Source: Clostridium folliculivorans (lineage in GTDB: Bacteria > Bacillota > Clostridia > Clostridiales > Clostridiaceae). From it: 64,000 nt of DNA. Each line of letters opens with the position of its first letter. Position 1 is the stretch's first letter. This document shows, piece by piece, positions 44,273-53,150 of this stretch. The DNA is taken from positions 1 to 64,000 of the forward strand of contig NZ_BQXY01000010.1 of the NCBI RefSeq assembly GCF_024341905.1, in the 5' to 3' direction. The position numbers were made by a program, and so were the translations under genes. The notes beneath the pieces were generated by a model. That model was given only the letters and a program-made list of their open reading frames with translations, searched no databases and was not told where the DNA came from.

Positions 44273-44385
44273 TTGAAAAATTCCTTGTAAATTGCTATAA
44301 TTAGCTTGTTTTGAGTTAAATATATATGTATGAACATAATGTAATTTAAATAGAGGTCTTTGCTATTTTAGCGTGGACCTTTTTT
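44273..44385 (+). ncRNA. Short transcription unit or attenuator upstream of prfC
   Basis: A good promoter (TTGAAA 44273-44278, 17-nt spacer, TATAAT 44296-44301) is followed only about 50 nt later by a terminator (AGGTC..TGCT/AGCG..GACCT then six Ts, 44353-44385). The product would be a 70-80 nt RNA, or a leader with an attenuator for prfC, whose start is 260 nt further on. No ORF of note lies inside. It is independent of the IS, which ends before 44065. Confidence 0.5.
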
Positions 44386-44645
44386 GGAGAGTGAACCAAT
44401 GTAATAAATATTTATGGTATAATATAATTTTATGCTATGCTTAAGATTATTATTGTATTTAAGGTGTTTATATAAAGTTATTAAACATAACTGGATTTTA
44501 CAATAATAATGAAGTTTCATTAGTAATAGGTATATATGATTTTATTTAAGTTGTTGTATGCCTACTATGGAAAAGAGAACTAAAAAAACGTGATATTTTC
44601 ATAAATCAATGGTTTATGTTGTTCATTAATAAAGGAGGATTAGCT

Positions 44646-46241
44646 GTGGCAGATTTTGTTGAAGAAATAGAGAAAAGACGTACCTTCGCTATAATTTCCC
44701 ACCCAGATGCAGGTAAAACTACACTTACAGAAAAGCTTCTATTATACGGAGGTGCTATAAGACTTGCAGGATCAGTAAAGGCTAGAAAGGCATCTAAACA
44801 TGCTGTTTCTGACTGGATGGAAATAGAAAAACAAAGAGGTATATCAGTTACATCATCAGTTATGCAATTTAACTATGATGGATATTGTATTAATATATTA
44901 GATACACCTGGACATCAAGACTTCTCAGAAGATACTTATAGAACTCTTATGGCAGCAGATAGTGCAGTGATGGTAATTGATGCAGCAAAGGGAGTAGAAG
45001 ATCAAACAAGAAAGCTTTTTCATGTTTGTTCATTAAGAGGAATTCCTATATTTACTTTTATAAATAAGATGGATAGAGAAGCACAAGATCCATTTACATT
45101 ATTAGAAGATATAGAAAGAGAACTTGGAATAAAATCATATCCTATGAACTGGCCTATAGGTTCAGGAAAAGATTTTAAAGGAGTATATGAAAGAAATAAG
45201 AATTCTATTGAAGTGTTTAATGGTGGAAACCATGGACAGACAGCAGTAAATTCAGTAGAAGGAGATGTTTCGGATCCTGTATTTAAGGATCTTTTAGGAG
45301 AAACCTTACATAACAAACTTATGGAAGATGTAGAACTATTAGATATAGCAGGAGATGATTTTGATACAGAAAAGGTAAGAAGCGGAGAGTTATCACCAGT
45401 GTTCTTTGGGTCAGCACTTACTAACTTTGGTGTGGAACCATTCTTAAGAGATTTCTTAAAGCTTACATCTTCACCACTTCCAAGAAAATCAAACCAAGGG
45501 GAAGTAGATCCTTTCAAAGAGGAGTTTTCGGCTTTTGTATTTAAGATTCAGGCGAATATGAACAAAGCTCATAGAGATAGGATAGCTTTCATGAGAATAT
45601 GCTCAGGAAAGTTTGAAAAGGGAATGGAAGTAAATCATGTTCAAGGTGCTAAGAAGCTAAAGCTAGCACAGCCACAACAATTTTTAGCTCAAGATAGAGA
45701 GATTATTGAGGAAGCATATGCTGGGGATATAATAGGTGTATTTGATCCAGGTATATTTGCTATTGGAGATACTTTATGTGCTAATAATTCAAAGTTTAAG
45801 TTTGAAGGTATACCAACCTTTGCACCAGAACATTTTGCAAGAGTAAGACCAGTCGACACAATGAAGAGAAAACAGTTTGTCAAAGGTGTAACTCAGATAG
45901 CTCAAGAAGGTGCTATCCAAGTATTTAAGGAATTCTATGTTGGTATGGAAGAAATTATAGTTGGAGTTGTAGGTGTACTTCAATTTGAAGTTCTTGAATA
46001 CAGATTAAAGAATGAATACAACGTTGATATTAAGATGGATAGATCTACTTATAGATATGTAAGATGGATCGAAAATGAAGATATAGATGTTGATAAGCTA
46101 AACTTAACTTCAGATACGAAAAAAGTTAAAGACTTTAGAGATAGAAATCTTCTTATATTCCAAAATGATTGGGGTATAAGCTGGGCTCTTGATCATAACA
46201 AAGGTCTAGTGCTTTCTGATATAGGTAAGACAGAAGAATAA
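44646..46241 (+). CDS. prfC: Peptide chain release factor 3 (RF3)
   Basis: 531 residues. This translational GTPase removes RF1/RF2 from the ribosome after termination. G1 is SHPDAGKTTLTEKLL, switch I follows, G3 is DTPGHQDFSEDTYRTL and G4 is NKMDREAQDP. Domain 2 and the RF3 C-terminal domain follow. The length and the insert after G4 separate it from EF-G and TetM. The start is GTG at 44646, 7 nt after AAAGGAGG; an ATG at 44616 has no ribosome site. Monocistronic. Confidence 0.95.
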   Translation: MADFVEEIEKRRTFAIISHPDAGKTTLTEKLLLYGGAIRLAGSVKARKASKHAVSDWMEIEKQRGISVTSSVMQFNYDGYCINILDTPGHQDFSEDTYRTLMAADSAVMVIDAAKGVEDQTRKLFHVCSLRGIPIFTFINKMDREAQDPFTLLEDIERELGIKSYPMNWPIGSGKDFKGVYERNKNSIEVFNGGNHGQTAVNSVEGDVSDPVFKDLLGETLHNKLMEDVELLDIAGDDFDTEKVRSGELSPVFFGSALTNFGVEPFLRDFLKLTSSPLPRKSNQGEVDPFKEEFSAFVFKIQANMNKAHRDRIAFMRICSGKFEKGMEVNHVQGAKKLKLAQPQQFLAQDREIIEEAYAGDIIGVFDPGIFAIGDTLCANNSKFKFEGIPTFAPEHFARVRPVDTMKRKQFVKGVTQIAQEGAIQVFKEFYVGMEEIIVGVVGVLQFEVLEYRLKNEYNVDIKMDRSTYRYVRWIENEDIDVDKLNLTSDTKKVKDFRDRNLLIFQNDWGISWALDHNKGLVLSDIGKTEE

Positions 46242-46259
46242 TATAGTATTAACTAAAGT

Positions 46260-46292
46260 AAGCACCACCAATTTTGGTGGTGCTATTTTTTC
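46260..46292 (+). terminator. Terminator after prfC
   Basis: AGCACCACCA pairs with TGGTGGTGCT, then a T-rich run. Confidence 0.9.
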
Positions 46293-46352
46293 TTATATAA
46301 GTATAAAACTTTTAAAAGAATATATAAACTTAATATAGAAGGTTATTCATAA

Positions 46353-46398
46353 AATCCGTGAAAACTTAGTTATATACATCCCTAAGTTTTCACGGGTC
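46353..46398 (-). terminator. Terminator of the P-loop ATPase gene (minus strand)
   Basis: CCGTGAAAACTTAG and CTAAGTTTTCACGG are perfect 14-bp arms with a 12-nt loop. On the minus strand it follows the stop at 46452 and is followed by a T-rich run. Confidence 0.65.
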
Positions 46399-46451
46399 TT
46401 TAGTTTATTTAAAAGTCATAATGAATTTCAAAATGTTTGGATATTAGGAAA

Positions 46452-47006
46452 TTATACACCTAATATATCTAAAATCTTTTCGCATCTTTCTTTTGTGTTG
46501 CCTTCGATAACTTGGTAATTAACATTTTCTGAATCTAAAAAATGCTTTATAGCAGAATCAATACCTTCAGCAGCAGTTTCATCTTGCCATCTTACTCCAT
46601 CTTTAGTATATCCAAATTCTCTTGGCACAAAGAAAATATGATCATACTTGTCCAAATCTCTAAGAGCAAGTGCGTAAAGGTCTTTTAAGATTTCTTTATC
46701 TTTTGAAGTTCTTTTTTTATCGCCTAGCATAAAACGTCCATATATGTATGGCACAAAAGTAGCATAATCGGTTACGGCATAATCAAAACTACTTAATGAA
46801 TTTTCTATGTTTTTTTGTCCTAAATAAATACCATATTGTTCAGCGATAGATTCTATCATGCCTTTTTCTCTAAGGTATTCAGTGCTGTATTCACTTGCAG
46901 CACCTACATTTAAGCCTTTAATCTTCAAATCTACGTACAGTTGTTGTATTAATGTGGTTTTTCCACACCTAGGACCACCTAGAATTGCAATTCTAATTGG
47001 CATCAT
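46452..47006 (-). CDS. P-loop ATPase, AAA_28/NadR-kinase-like
   Basis: 184 residues. Walker A is GGPRCGKTTL near residue 10. ASEYSTEYLRE near 38 and DYAVTDYATFVPY near 76 resemble the AAA_28 group that includes the NadR kinase domain. FVPREFGYTKDGVRWQDE follows. A small-molecule kinase or nucleotide-binding regulator is possible; the substrate is unknown. The ATG (47006, or 47003) follows a run of Gs. It is convergent with prfC. Confidence 0.75.
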   Translation of the reverse strand: MMPIRIAILGGPRCGKTTLIQQLYVDLKIKGLNVGAASEYSTEYLREKGMIESIAEQYGIYLGQKNIENSLSSFDYAVTDYATFVPYIYGRFMLGDKKRTSKDKEILKDLYALALRDLDKYDHIFFVPREFGYTKDGVRWQDETAAEGIDSAIKHFLDSENVNYQVIEGNTKERCEKILDILGV

Positions 47007-47535
47007 TAAACCCCCGAATAAATAATTTCCAACTTAAATCTGGAATTTGTAATTTTGTGAAAACAAAGTTATTATAGCAGTTTTGGACATGTATTTCAAT
47101 TAATGAATTAGTAGGTAAGATATCAATTATCAAATTTATAGCTTACAAACTTGGAATTATTATTTAAATGATTTTAGTTAAGAAGAGTCTATGAAGTTTA
47201 TGGAAAATAAAGGATAAAATAAAAAGCGAATATATAGTATTTTTTATAGGACACATGCATAAATGATTATGATATATATTTACGGAAAAATATTCTGACA
47301 AAGTAAGATGCATATGAACAATTTATTAGAATTATCAATGGCAATAAACTAACTTATCTGTAATGATTTCAGCAAGATTCGTTTAAATTATAGTTCTAGT
47401 AATAATAAATGACATAAGTAATTTGTTAAAAGTTGATGAGTAAATATTTATAATATTGACTATTTATAACATAATATTTCTTGAATAAGTTATATAGTTA
47501 TAGATAGGTTATAAATAGAGTAGGAGGCGGTTGAT
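47007..47535. other. Gene-free region before the SipW/TasA cluster
   Basis: 529 bp, AT-rich. It separates the minus-strand ATPase gene from the cluster and must hold promoters for both. A TTGACT at 47456 could be a -35, but no matching -10 at 17 nt is convincing. No repeats were recognised. AGGAGG at 47522 is the ribosome site for the first peptidase. Confidence 0.5.
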
Positions 47536-48066
47536 TTGGTTAAGAATATCTTAAAATGGATAAAGAATATATCTTTCGCTATTATAGTTACTATTTTAAT
47601 AATATGTATTGTTTTAAATATAAAGGGAAGTGGAAAAAGAAATTATATACCTAGTATTGGTCCCTATAAGATAATGACAGTATTGTCGGGAAGTATGAGT
47701 CCAACTTTCAATGCAGGTGATGTAATCATCGGAAAGTCTACTGATATAAAAGATTTAAGGTCAGGCGATATAATAACTTTTAAATATAATGATTCATTAA
47801 CCACTCACAGAATTTTAAGTATCTCAAACGAAGATAAAAACTTAGTTTTTCAAACTAAAGGAGATTATAATAATGTGAAAGACTTAGAACTTGTTAAGGG
47901 ACAAGATATAGTGAGCAAATATTTATTTAGGGTTCCACTAATTGGATTTGTAATAGTATATATGAAGAGAACAATAGGGATAATTGTTATCTGGCTATTG
48001 ATTTTGTTAGTAGTGATCAATGAAGTATATAGTAGATATAGAAAGAAGGATTTTAATAATAATTAA
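47536..48066 (+). CDS. sipW: SipW-type signal peptidase I, first copy
   Basis: 176 residues. One N-terminal membrane helix (about 10-30) and one or two C-terminal helices (about 142-165) bracket an extracellular domain. The ER/archaeal-type Ser/His dyad is visible: Ser53 in SGSMSPT and His91 in THRIL. A conserved Asp is in KGDYNN. SipW peptidases process TasA-type precursors. It starts with TTG, 8 nt after AGGAGG. A second peptidase and five putative substrates follow. Confidence 0.9.
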   Translation: MVKNILKWIKNISFAIIVTILIICIVLNIKGSGKRNYIPSIGPYKIMTVLSGSMSPTFNAGDVIIGKSTDIKDLRSGDIITFKYNDSLTTHRILSISNEDKNLVFQTKGDYNNVKDLELVKGQDIVSKYLFRVPLIGFVIVYMKRTIGIIVIWLLILLVVINEVYSRYRKKDFNNN

Positions 48067-48150
48067 ATTCATAAAAATTCTGGAATTTATAGGGGCCAAT
48101 GTTAAATTTGTATTTTTAATTTTAGCCATGTATTATGCTCTAAGCCTTAC

Positions 48151-48199
48151 TAAAAAACAATTTAGATGATTATGTAATCAATCTAAATTGTTTTTTTTA
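48151..48199 (+). terminator. Terminator between the two sipW genes
   Basis: AAAAAACAATTTAGAT and ATCTAAATTGTTTTTT form a near-perfect stem followed by a T run. The second peptidase gene therefore probably has its own promoter within 48200-48435, which contains an AACTTGTTGTTAACAA hairpin but no clear -35/-10. Confidence 0.85.
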
Positions 48200-48435
48200 T
48201 TAATGTAATAATTCAAGGAATTACTAAATAAATATAAAGGAGATTAACAATTTTTTATGAATGTTTAATAACAACATTAACTTGTTGTTAACAAATGTAA
48301 AAAATAAAATATATTGGTAATAATTGCAATAAAAAAAGAATAAGATAAATCGTAACAAAATAACAGAAGATACTTTTTACACTCAAGAGATACTCGTTAC
48401 ATTTATTAGATGGATAAGAAAGAGGAGAGGGGAAA

Positions 48436-49035
48436 ATGAAGAAAGTTATTGAGAACATAAGAAAGATGTTAAGTAACAAGATTGTAAGGAAGGTATGGAG
48501 TTACACGAGCAATCTGATAATTGTATTACTTATAGTATTAGTTGGACTTTCTGTATATGGCAATGTCAAGACAAAGGGAAAAGACTTCAATGCTCCATCT
48601 ATTGGTTCTTATATGTGGATGTCAGTCTTGTCTAATAGTATGAAGCCGATTTTTAGTTCGGGAGATCTAATAATAGATAGAAAAGTTGATGTTAAGGATT
48701 TAAAAGTTGGTGATATTGTTACATTTAGATGGAATACCTCTTTATCCACTCATAGAATCGTTGAAATAATCAAAGATGGTAAAGGAAATGTTAGTTATAA
48801 AACCAAAGGGGATAATAATAATGCAGTAGATCAAGAGGCAGTAAACTCGGTAAATGTAGTAGGTAAATATGCATTTAAAATTCCACTTATAGGATATATT
48901 TTGACTGAATTAAAGGGATTAGCAGGCATAATTTTAATATGGATATTATTCTTTGGAGTTACTGGAACTGAAATTTATTTAAGAATGAAGAAATCAAAAG
49001 AAAAGAAAATTGAAGATGTTAAAGTAAATAGTTAA
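48436..49035 (+). CDS. sipW: SipW-type signal peptidase I, second copy
   Basis: 199 residues. The topology matches the first copy: helix at about 24-42, catalytic Ser68 in SNSMKPIF, His106 in THRIV, Asp in KGDNNN, C-terminal helix at about 160-180 and a Lys-rich tail. The SNSM and SGSM difference next to the nucleophile and the low overall identity suggest different substrate preference. It lies 98 bp before the first TasA-like gene and is probably co-transcribed with it. Confidence 0.9.
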   Translation: MKKVIENIRKMLSNKIVRKVWSYTSNLIIVLLIVLVGLSVYGNVKTKGKDFNAPSIGSYMWMSVLSNSMKPIFSSGDLIIDRKVDVKDLKVGDIVTFRWNTSLSTHRIVEIIKDGKGNVSYKTKGDNNNAVDQEAVNSVNVVGKYAFKIPLIGYILTELKGLAGIILIWILFFGVTGTEIYLRMKKSKEKKIEDVKVNS

Positions 49036-49133
49036 ATATAGTAAAGATGCGCGCTTTTAAATAAAATAGCTTTGATCTACTGGCCATAGATTAAAGGTAA
49101 ACAATAAAATGAATATTTTTAGGGGGTTTTAAA

Positions 49134-49817
49134 ATGAATAAAAAATCTATAGGAGCAGTATTATTGTCAGCAGCTCTATTCGTAGCTGGAACTGGTGCAA
49201 CATTTGCTTATTTTACAAACAAAACTCAGACTGATGTAGTATCATTTACAACAGGAAATGTAAAGGTTCAATTCTTAAGTGCTCAAGAAACAAATTGGAG
49301 ATACGTAGATGGCGCTAACAATAATAAGAATAGTGAAATAGATCTAACAAATAAAGCTAATGCAACAAAGGTGGCTCCTGGCGATAAGATTACTAAAACA
49401 TTCACACTTCAAAATAATGGGTCTCTTGATGCAAAAGTTAGAATGCAATTAAAGGATATGACAGCTAATTCAGATAAAGTCGAAGATCATGGATTTTGGA
49501 TTTTCCATGACTATGATTGTGTAAAAGCATACACTGTAGGTGCTGATGGTAAGGTTGATGCAGTAAAGGTAAACTTAGAGTATGATGCTGATGGTAAAAA
49601 CATAAAATATATTACTCTTGATGCTAAGCATGATGAGACAGTACAAGTTGAAATGACCGTTACTTTAGATCCTACAATGGGTAATGGAAATTTAGTTAGT
49701 GCTAATAATCCAAATGGACCTGCTACTTACTCAAATTTCGATAAGCAATTTGACTTGCAGCTTGTTGCTGAAGCAACTCAATGGAATAACCCTGGTTGGG
49801 ATCAAGCTGGTAACTAG
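49134..49817 (+). CDS. TasA/camelysin-family secreted protein 1
   Basis: 227 residues. The signal region (GAVLLSAALFVAGTGATFAY) and FTNKTQTDVVSFTTGNVKV form the SipW-dependent export motif. The mature part is a beta-rich domain with the APGDKITKTFTLQNNGSLDA motif typical of TasA/CalY proteins. TasA forms amyloid-like fibres in Bacillus biofilms; camelysin is a related surface protein. It ends ATQWNNPGWDQAGN, an end motif shared with two other proteins in the cluster. Strong AGGGGG site. A hairpin after it probably makes it the most expressed member. Confidence 0.85.
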   Translation: MNKKSIGAVLLSAALFVAGTGATFAYFTNKTQTDVVSFTTGNVKVQFLSAQETNWRYVDGANNNKNSEIDLTNKANATKVAPGDKITKTFTLQNNGSLDAKVRMQLKDMTANSDKVEDHGFWIFHDYDCVKAYTVGADGKVDAVKVNLEYDADGKNIKYITLDAKHDETVQVEMTVTLDPTMGNGNLVSANNPNGPATYSNFDKQFDLQLVAEATQWNNPGWDQAGN

Positions 49818-49836
49818 ACTAAAATACAAGCTAAAT

Positions 49837-49868
49837 AATTACAGTACCCTAAGGTACTGTAATTATTT
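49837..49868 (+). terminator. Partial terminator or processing hairpin after tasA-like 1
   Basis: AATTACAGTACC and GGTACTGTAATT form a perfect 12-bp stem with a 4-nt loop, followed by ATTTAT. The weak T run suggests read-through into the next gene, giving a polar expression gradient. Confidence 0.65.
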
Positions 49869-49885
49869 ATATATGGAGGAGATAA

Positions 49886-50503
49886 ATGAAACGCTATAAG
49901 CCTTTAATTTTCATATTATCCCTAATTACAATAGTATGTTTGAATCTTGGAGCAACGTACTCATATTTTACAAGTGAAAGTAAAACTGATACTCAATCAA
50001 TAGTTCTCGGGAATTTAAAAGTAGAAACAGATAATACTTCTCAAAGTTCTTGGAGGTATGTTCCAATTCCTGTGGCAGGTAATAATTATACAGCAAATGA
50101 TTCTGTAAATAATAAGAACACTTCTGGTGCTCTTGAAGCAGCTAATCTTAGACCAGGAGATGCTTTTGAGAAGGATATTACTATAACTAATATAGGATCT
50201 TTGAATTCAAGAATTAAGATAACAAAAGGTGAACTATCAAAGAATTCACTCTTTAAGATGAGTGTTAGTCTAAAAGAGCATGATATGACTTGTAAGGTAA
50301 GCAATGATGTGAATGATAAAAATATATGGTATGTTGAGAATTTACAACCTAAGGCAAAAGTCAGCTTTACAGTAAGACTTGAGCTTCCAGTAGAGGTAAC
50401 TAATAAGGATTTAGATAAAAGTAATATAAGACTAAGCAATGATGCACTTCAGCTGTTAGATATTACCGCTACCCAATGGAATAATACATCATGGAGTGAG
50501 TAG
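49886..50503 (+). CDS. TasA/camelysin-family secreted protein 2
   Basis: 205 residues. The signal region is FILSLITIVCLNLGATYSYF followed by TSESKTDTQSIVLGNLKV, as expected for a SipW substrate. LRPGDAFEKDITITNIGSLN repeats the TasA-type motif. It ends ATQWNNTSWSE. It is shorter and more diverged than protein 1 and could be a minor fibre subunit. The ATG follows GGAGGAGATAA. Confidence 0.8.
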   Translation: MKRYKPLIFILSLITIVCLNLGATYSYFTSESKTDTQSIVLGNLKVETDNTSQSSWRYVPIPVAGNNYTANDSVNNKNTSGALEAANLRPGDAFEKDITITNIGSLNSRIKITKGELSKNSLFKMSVSLKEHDMTCKVSNDVNDKNIWYVENLQPKAKVSFTVRLELPVEVTNKDLDKSNIRLSNDALQLLDITATQWNNTSWSE

Positions 50504-50525
50504 CTATGAGAAAGGAGTATGAATA

Positions 50526-51245
50526 ATGATTATAAAAAATTATATTAATAAAAAAACAATCTTTTCTTTAATAGCTATAACATTATTTCTTCTAATTATG
50601 GGTAGCTACACCAAAGCTAGTGCACAAGAAGATATTCAAAAGAAGGTTACAATAATATCTAAAAATAATGATGGTAGTTTAGGTGGATTTAGTGACAAGG
50701 ATGGCTTTTGGTATCCAGGAAGAACCTTGGAAAAACAATTTAGCATAAAAAATGGGGACAACAGTGAGATTGAATTTGATAAGATTTCAGTTAATATTCA
50801 GTCTGTTAGCAATTTTGCAGTAAATAAAGTGTTTAACTCAGATGAAGAAATATACAGAGAGTTCCTTAAAAATCTAAAGGTTCAGCTTAAAGAAGGTAAT
50901 GATATACTTTTTGATGGTACCTTTGAAGATTTTAACAATAAGGGGGCTTTACTGAATACTCCTATAAAGATAAAAGGTAATAGTGAGGATGAATTGTCAT
51001 TAAGAATACACTTTCAAGAAGAATCAGGAAATATATTTGAAGATCTTCAGAATCTGTTTAATTTAAGCATACAGTATATTTCAAAGGATGGCAGTGCAGT
51101 AAGCGGAGATATAACAACATTGCCACAGACAGGAAGTATTTATAATTTTATAACACTTGTTGTTATAGGTTTATTACTTTCAGGAATAGGATTTATGATA
51201 TTAGGTTATAGGGAAGAAACCTCTTTAAAAAAGGAGGATAAATAG
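50526..51245 (+). CDS. LPXTG-anchored surface protein of the SipW/TasA cluster
   Basis: 239 residues. A signal peptide (about 1-33, ending TKASAQ) precedes a domain of about 160 residues with WYPGRTLEKQFSIKNGDNSE, which resembles the PGD-type strand of its neighbours. The C-terminus has LPQTG near residue 200, a hydrophobic helix and a charged tail (GYREETSLKKEDK), a sortase signal. It would be fixed to peptidoglycan and could be the anchor or nucleator of the fibre, the role TapA plays in Bacillus. No sortase gene lies in the window. Confidence 0.82.
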   Translation: MIIKNYINKKTIFSLIAITLFLLIMGSYTKASAQEDIQKKVTIISKNNDGSLGGFSDKDGFWYPGRTLEKQFSIKNGDNSEIEFDKISVNIQSVSNFAVNKVFNSDEEIYREFLKNLKVQLKEGNDILFDGTFEDFNNKGALLNTPIKIKGNSEDELSLRIHFQEESGNIFEDLQNLFNLSIQYISKDGSAVSGDITTLPQTGSIYNFITLVVIGLLLSGIGFMILGYREETSLKKEDK

Positions 51246-51247
51246 AT

Positions 51248-51835
51248 ATGACTAAGAATAAGAAATTCATCATTATTCTATTAGGCTTAGCATGTATAAT
51301 TACTAGCTCAACCTACACCTTTTCATATTTTGCTGTCAATCAAAAAGTAGAGAATAGTATTGATATATCATTAGGAAATGTTAGTTCAAGCTTTATGAAA
51401 GCTGATGGAACTACTAAATGCTCTGATGCTATAGTCAATATTAACGGATTAATACCTAATGGGTCAAAAAGCAGTGATTTCTATATTAAGAATACAGGAA
51501 CATTAACAAGTAAGCTTGCTTTAAGTTTGGAGGATTTTCAAGGTTCAGGTAAGGATACTTTATTATCATATTTAGATTATAAAATTACTATAGATTCAAA
51601 AGTATATGAAGGAAATTTAAAGCAGAATTTTATTGATAGTAAATCAAGATATATTCAGCTTTTGGATGACAAAAACCAGCCACTATTATTAAAATCAGGG
51701 GATAAGATTAAAGTAAACGCTGTATTTTCACTAAAGGGAAATGCTCCATATTGTACTGAAGGCAAGAACTTAAGTTTTACTATTAACGCTTATGCCACAC
51801 AACCAAATGATCCTCAGTGGCTCAGTTCAAATTAG
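51248..51835 (+). CDS. TasA-like secreted protein 3
   Basis: 195 residues. The signal region is IIILLGLACIITSSTYTFSY followed by FAVNQKVENSIDISLGNVSS, matching the SipW-substrate pattern with some drift. IPNGSKSSDFYIKNTGTLTS corresponds to the TasA-type strand. It ends ATQPNDPQWLSSN, a variant of the end motif of proteins 1 and 2. AAGGAGGA precedes the ATG, and the gene starts 2 bp after the LPXTG gene. Confidence 0.78.
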   Translation: MTKNKKFIIILLGLACIITSSTYTFSYFAVNQKVENSIDISLGNVSSSFMKADGTTKCSDAIVNINGLIPNGSKSSDFYIKNTGTLTSKLALSLEDFQGSGKDTLLSYLDYKITIDSKVYEGNLKQNFIDSKSRYIQLLDDKNQPLLLKSGDKIKVNAVFSLKGNAPYCTEGKNLSFTINAYATQPNDPQWLSSN

Positions 51836-51852
51836 GAGGTGTGGGATATATT

Positions 51853-52869
51853 ATGAGAAGGTATAAAAAAATATATATAATTATTATACTTGCATTTTTT
51901 ATGACTGCAGCAATGAGTACTGGGACCTATGCATTTTTGACAGATAGAAACTCTAACGAAAAAAATACTATTACCACTGGTGAATATCCTAAGCCTTTTA
52001 TAAGAATATATGCATCCATAGGACCTTTATATAGCGGTTATTTTAAGAAATTAAAAATTGATGAAAGTCCAAGTTATAACACATGGTTAGATAATGCATG
52101 CACATATATATTGAGGGATTTAGATGGAAAGGCTCCAGGGGAGGCTATAGGAACTGGATACGCACAATTTAAAAACATACCAAGTGACAATAAATCCATT
52201 GGTTCTAAAAGTGATATTTCAAGTCCTGAATTCAAAAATTGGGATGGAGGAAAGCTTAATTGTAACGGTGGAGAAGAATACGGTACATTAGTTCATAACA
52301 TTATTGCTATAGGTACACCAATAAGTAATGGACTCAATTATGGGAAAATAAAACTAAACGATGCTACTATAGAAATTACTCAACGAGATGTGTTTCAAAG
52401 TACATCAAAGAAAGATGCAAATAATAAATATAATGAATATACATTGGCAAACGAAAGTACTAATTTAAGCATAGATAAGAACAGAAATAGAGTGGTAACT
52501 TACGATTATAAAGAAGGTAAATATGAAAGAACAGGAACTACTGCTAACAACAAATATACTCCTGCAGATCAAGCAGATTTGATTATTTTTGATGCAGGTA
52601 ATAATGGATACAGTACTTCTGATCTATTAGGAGGAAATGCTAACCAGTTCGATAAATTAGAAGCTTTATTAAATGGCAAAATGCCTTATGCATATAAAAA
52701 AGGCAATGCATGGTCAACTGATTGGATTGGAAAAATGAATGACATAGTTTTAAAGTATATGAGTCCTAAAGGTGATATAAACTGCAAGCTTGATAGAACT
52801 GAATTTACTGCAACTTTTAAGTATAATGATTATCAGGTTCCTATTCAAAAATATATAATTAATTATTGA
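51853..52869 (+). CDS. Large secreted protein with SipW-type signal
   Basis: 338 residues from the ATG at 51853; an earlier in-frame ATG at 51817 lies inside the preceding gene and ahead of AGGAGGTG. The signal region is IIIILAFFMTAAMSTGTYAF followed by LTDRNSNEKNTITTGEY. The rest is a long Asn/Lys/Tyr-rich domain with two Cys (DNACTYI, KLNCNG) and a third near the end (INCKLD). The usual TasA core could not be aligned. It may be a cap, adhesin or fibre-associated protein. It is the last gene of the cluster and is followed by a terminator. Confidence 0.75.
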   Translation: MRRYKKIYIIIILAFFMTAAMSTGTYAFLTDRNSNEKNTITTGEYPKPFIRIYASIGPLYSGYFKKLKIDESPSYNTWLDNACTYILRDLDGKAPGEAIGTGYAQFKNIPSDNKSIGSKSDISSPEFKNWDGGKLNCNGGEEYGTLVHNIIAIGTPISNGLNYGKIKLNDATIEITQRDVFQSTSKKDANNKYNEYTLANESTNLSIDKNRNRVVTYDYKEGKYERTGTTANNKYTPADQADLIIFDAGNNGYSTSDLLGGNANQFDKLEALLNGKMPYAYKKGNAWSTDWIGKMNDIVLKYMSPKGDINCKLDRTEFTATFKYNDYQVPIQKYIINY

Positions 52870-52873
52870 TAAT

Positions 52874-52914
52874 AAAAAGTGTGGTAAGCAGATATTTAGC
52901 CTGCCACATTTTAA
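52874..52914 (+). terminator. Terminator of the SipW/TasA cluster
   Basis: AAAGTGTGG..AGC and GC..CCACATTTT form an imperfect stem with a T-rich end. Confidence 0.7.
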
Positions 52915-53150
52915 TTTGATAGAAAAAATCCACTTAATCACTTTCTACATTAAAATAAATACATAAGTGATTATCCAAATTAATTTAGAGGCATATGAAT
53001 ATTGAGTTTAATACTAGCAAGAACTTAATTAAAATTTCACTAATAAATCATATTAGTTGGAGCAAATCTATTTATAAAAATACCTCTTTATAAATTTTTG
53101 TGTAAAAAACTTACAAATGGACAATATAATAATATAGTTTAGTTAATAAA

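Noticed and set aside
45020..45517. 165-codon minus-strand ORF inside prfC
   Set aside because: Shadow of a well-conserved gene; composition is Ser-rich, as expected from antisense reading.
49699..49899. 66-codon ORF crossing the end of tasA-like 1 and the following hairpin
   Set aside because: Out of frame with two supported genes and spans a stem-loop; no ribosome site.
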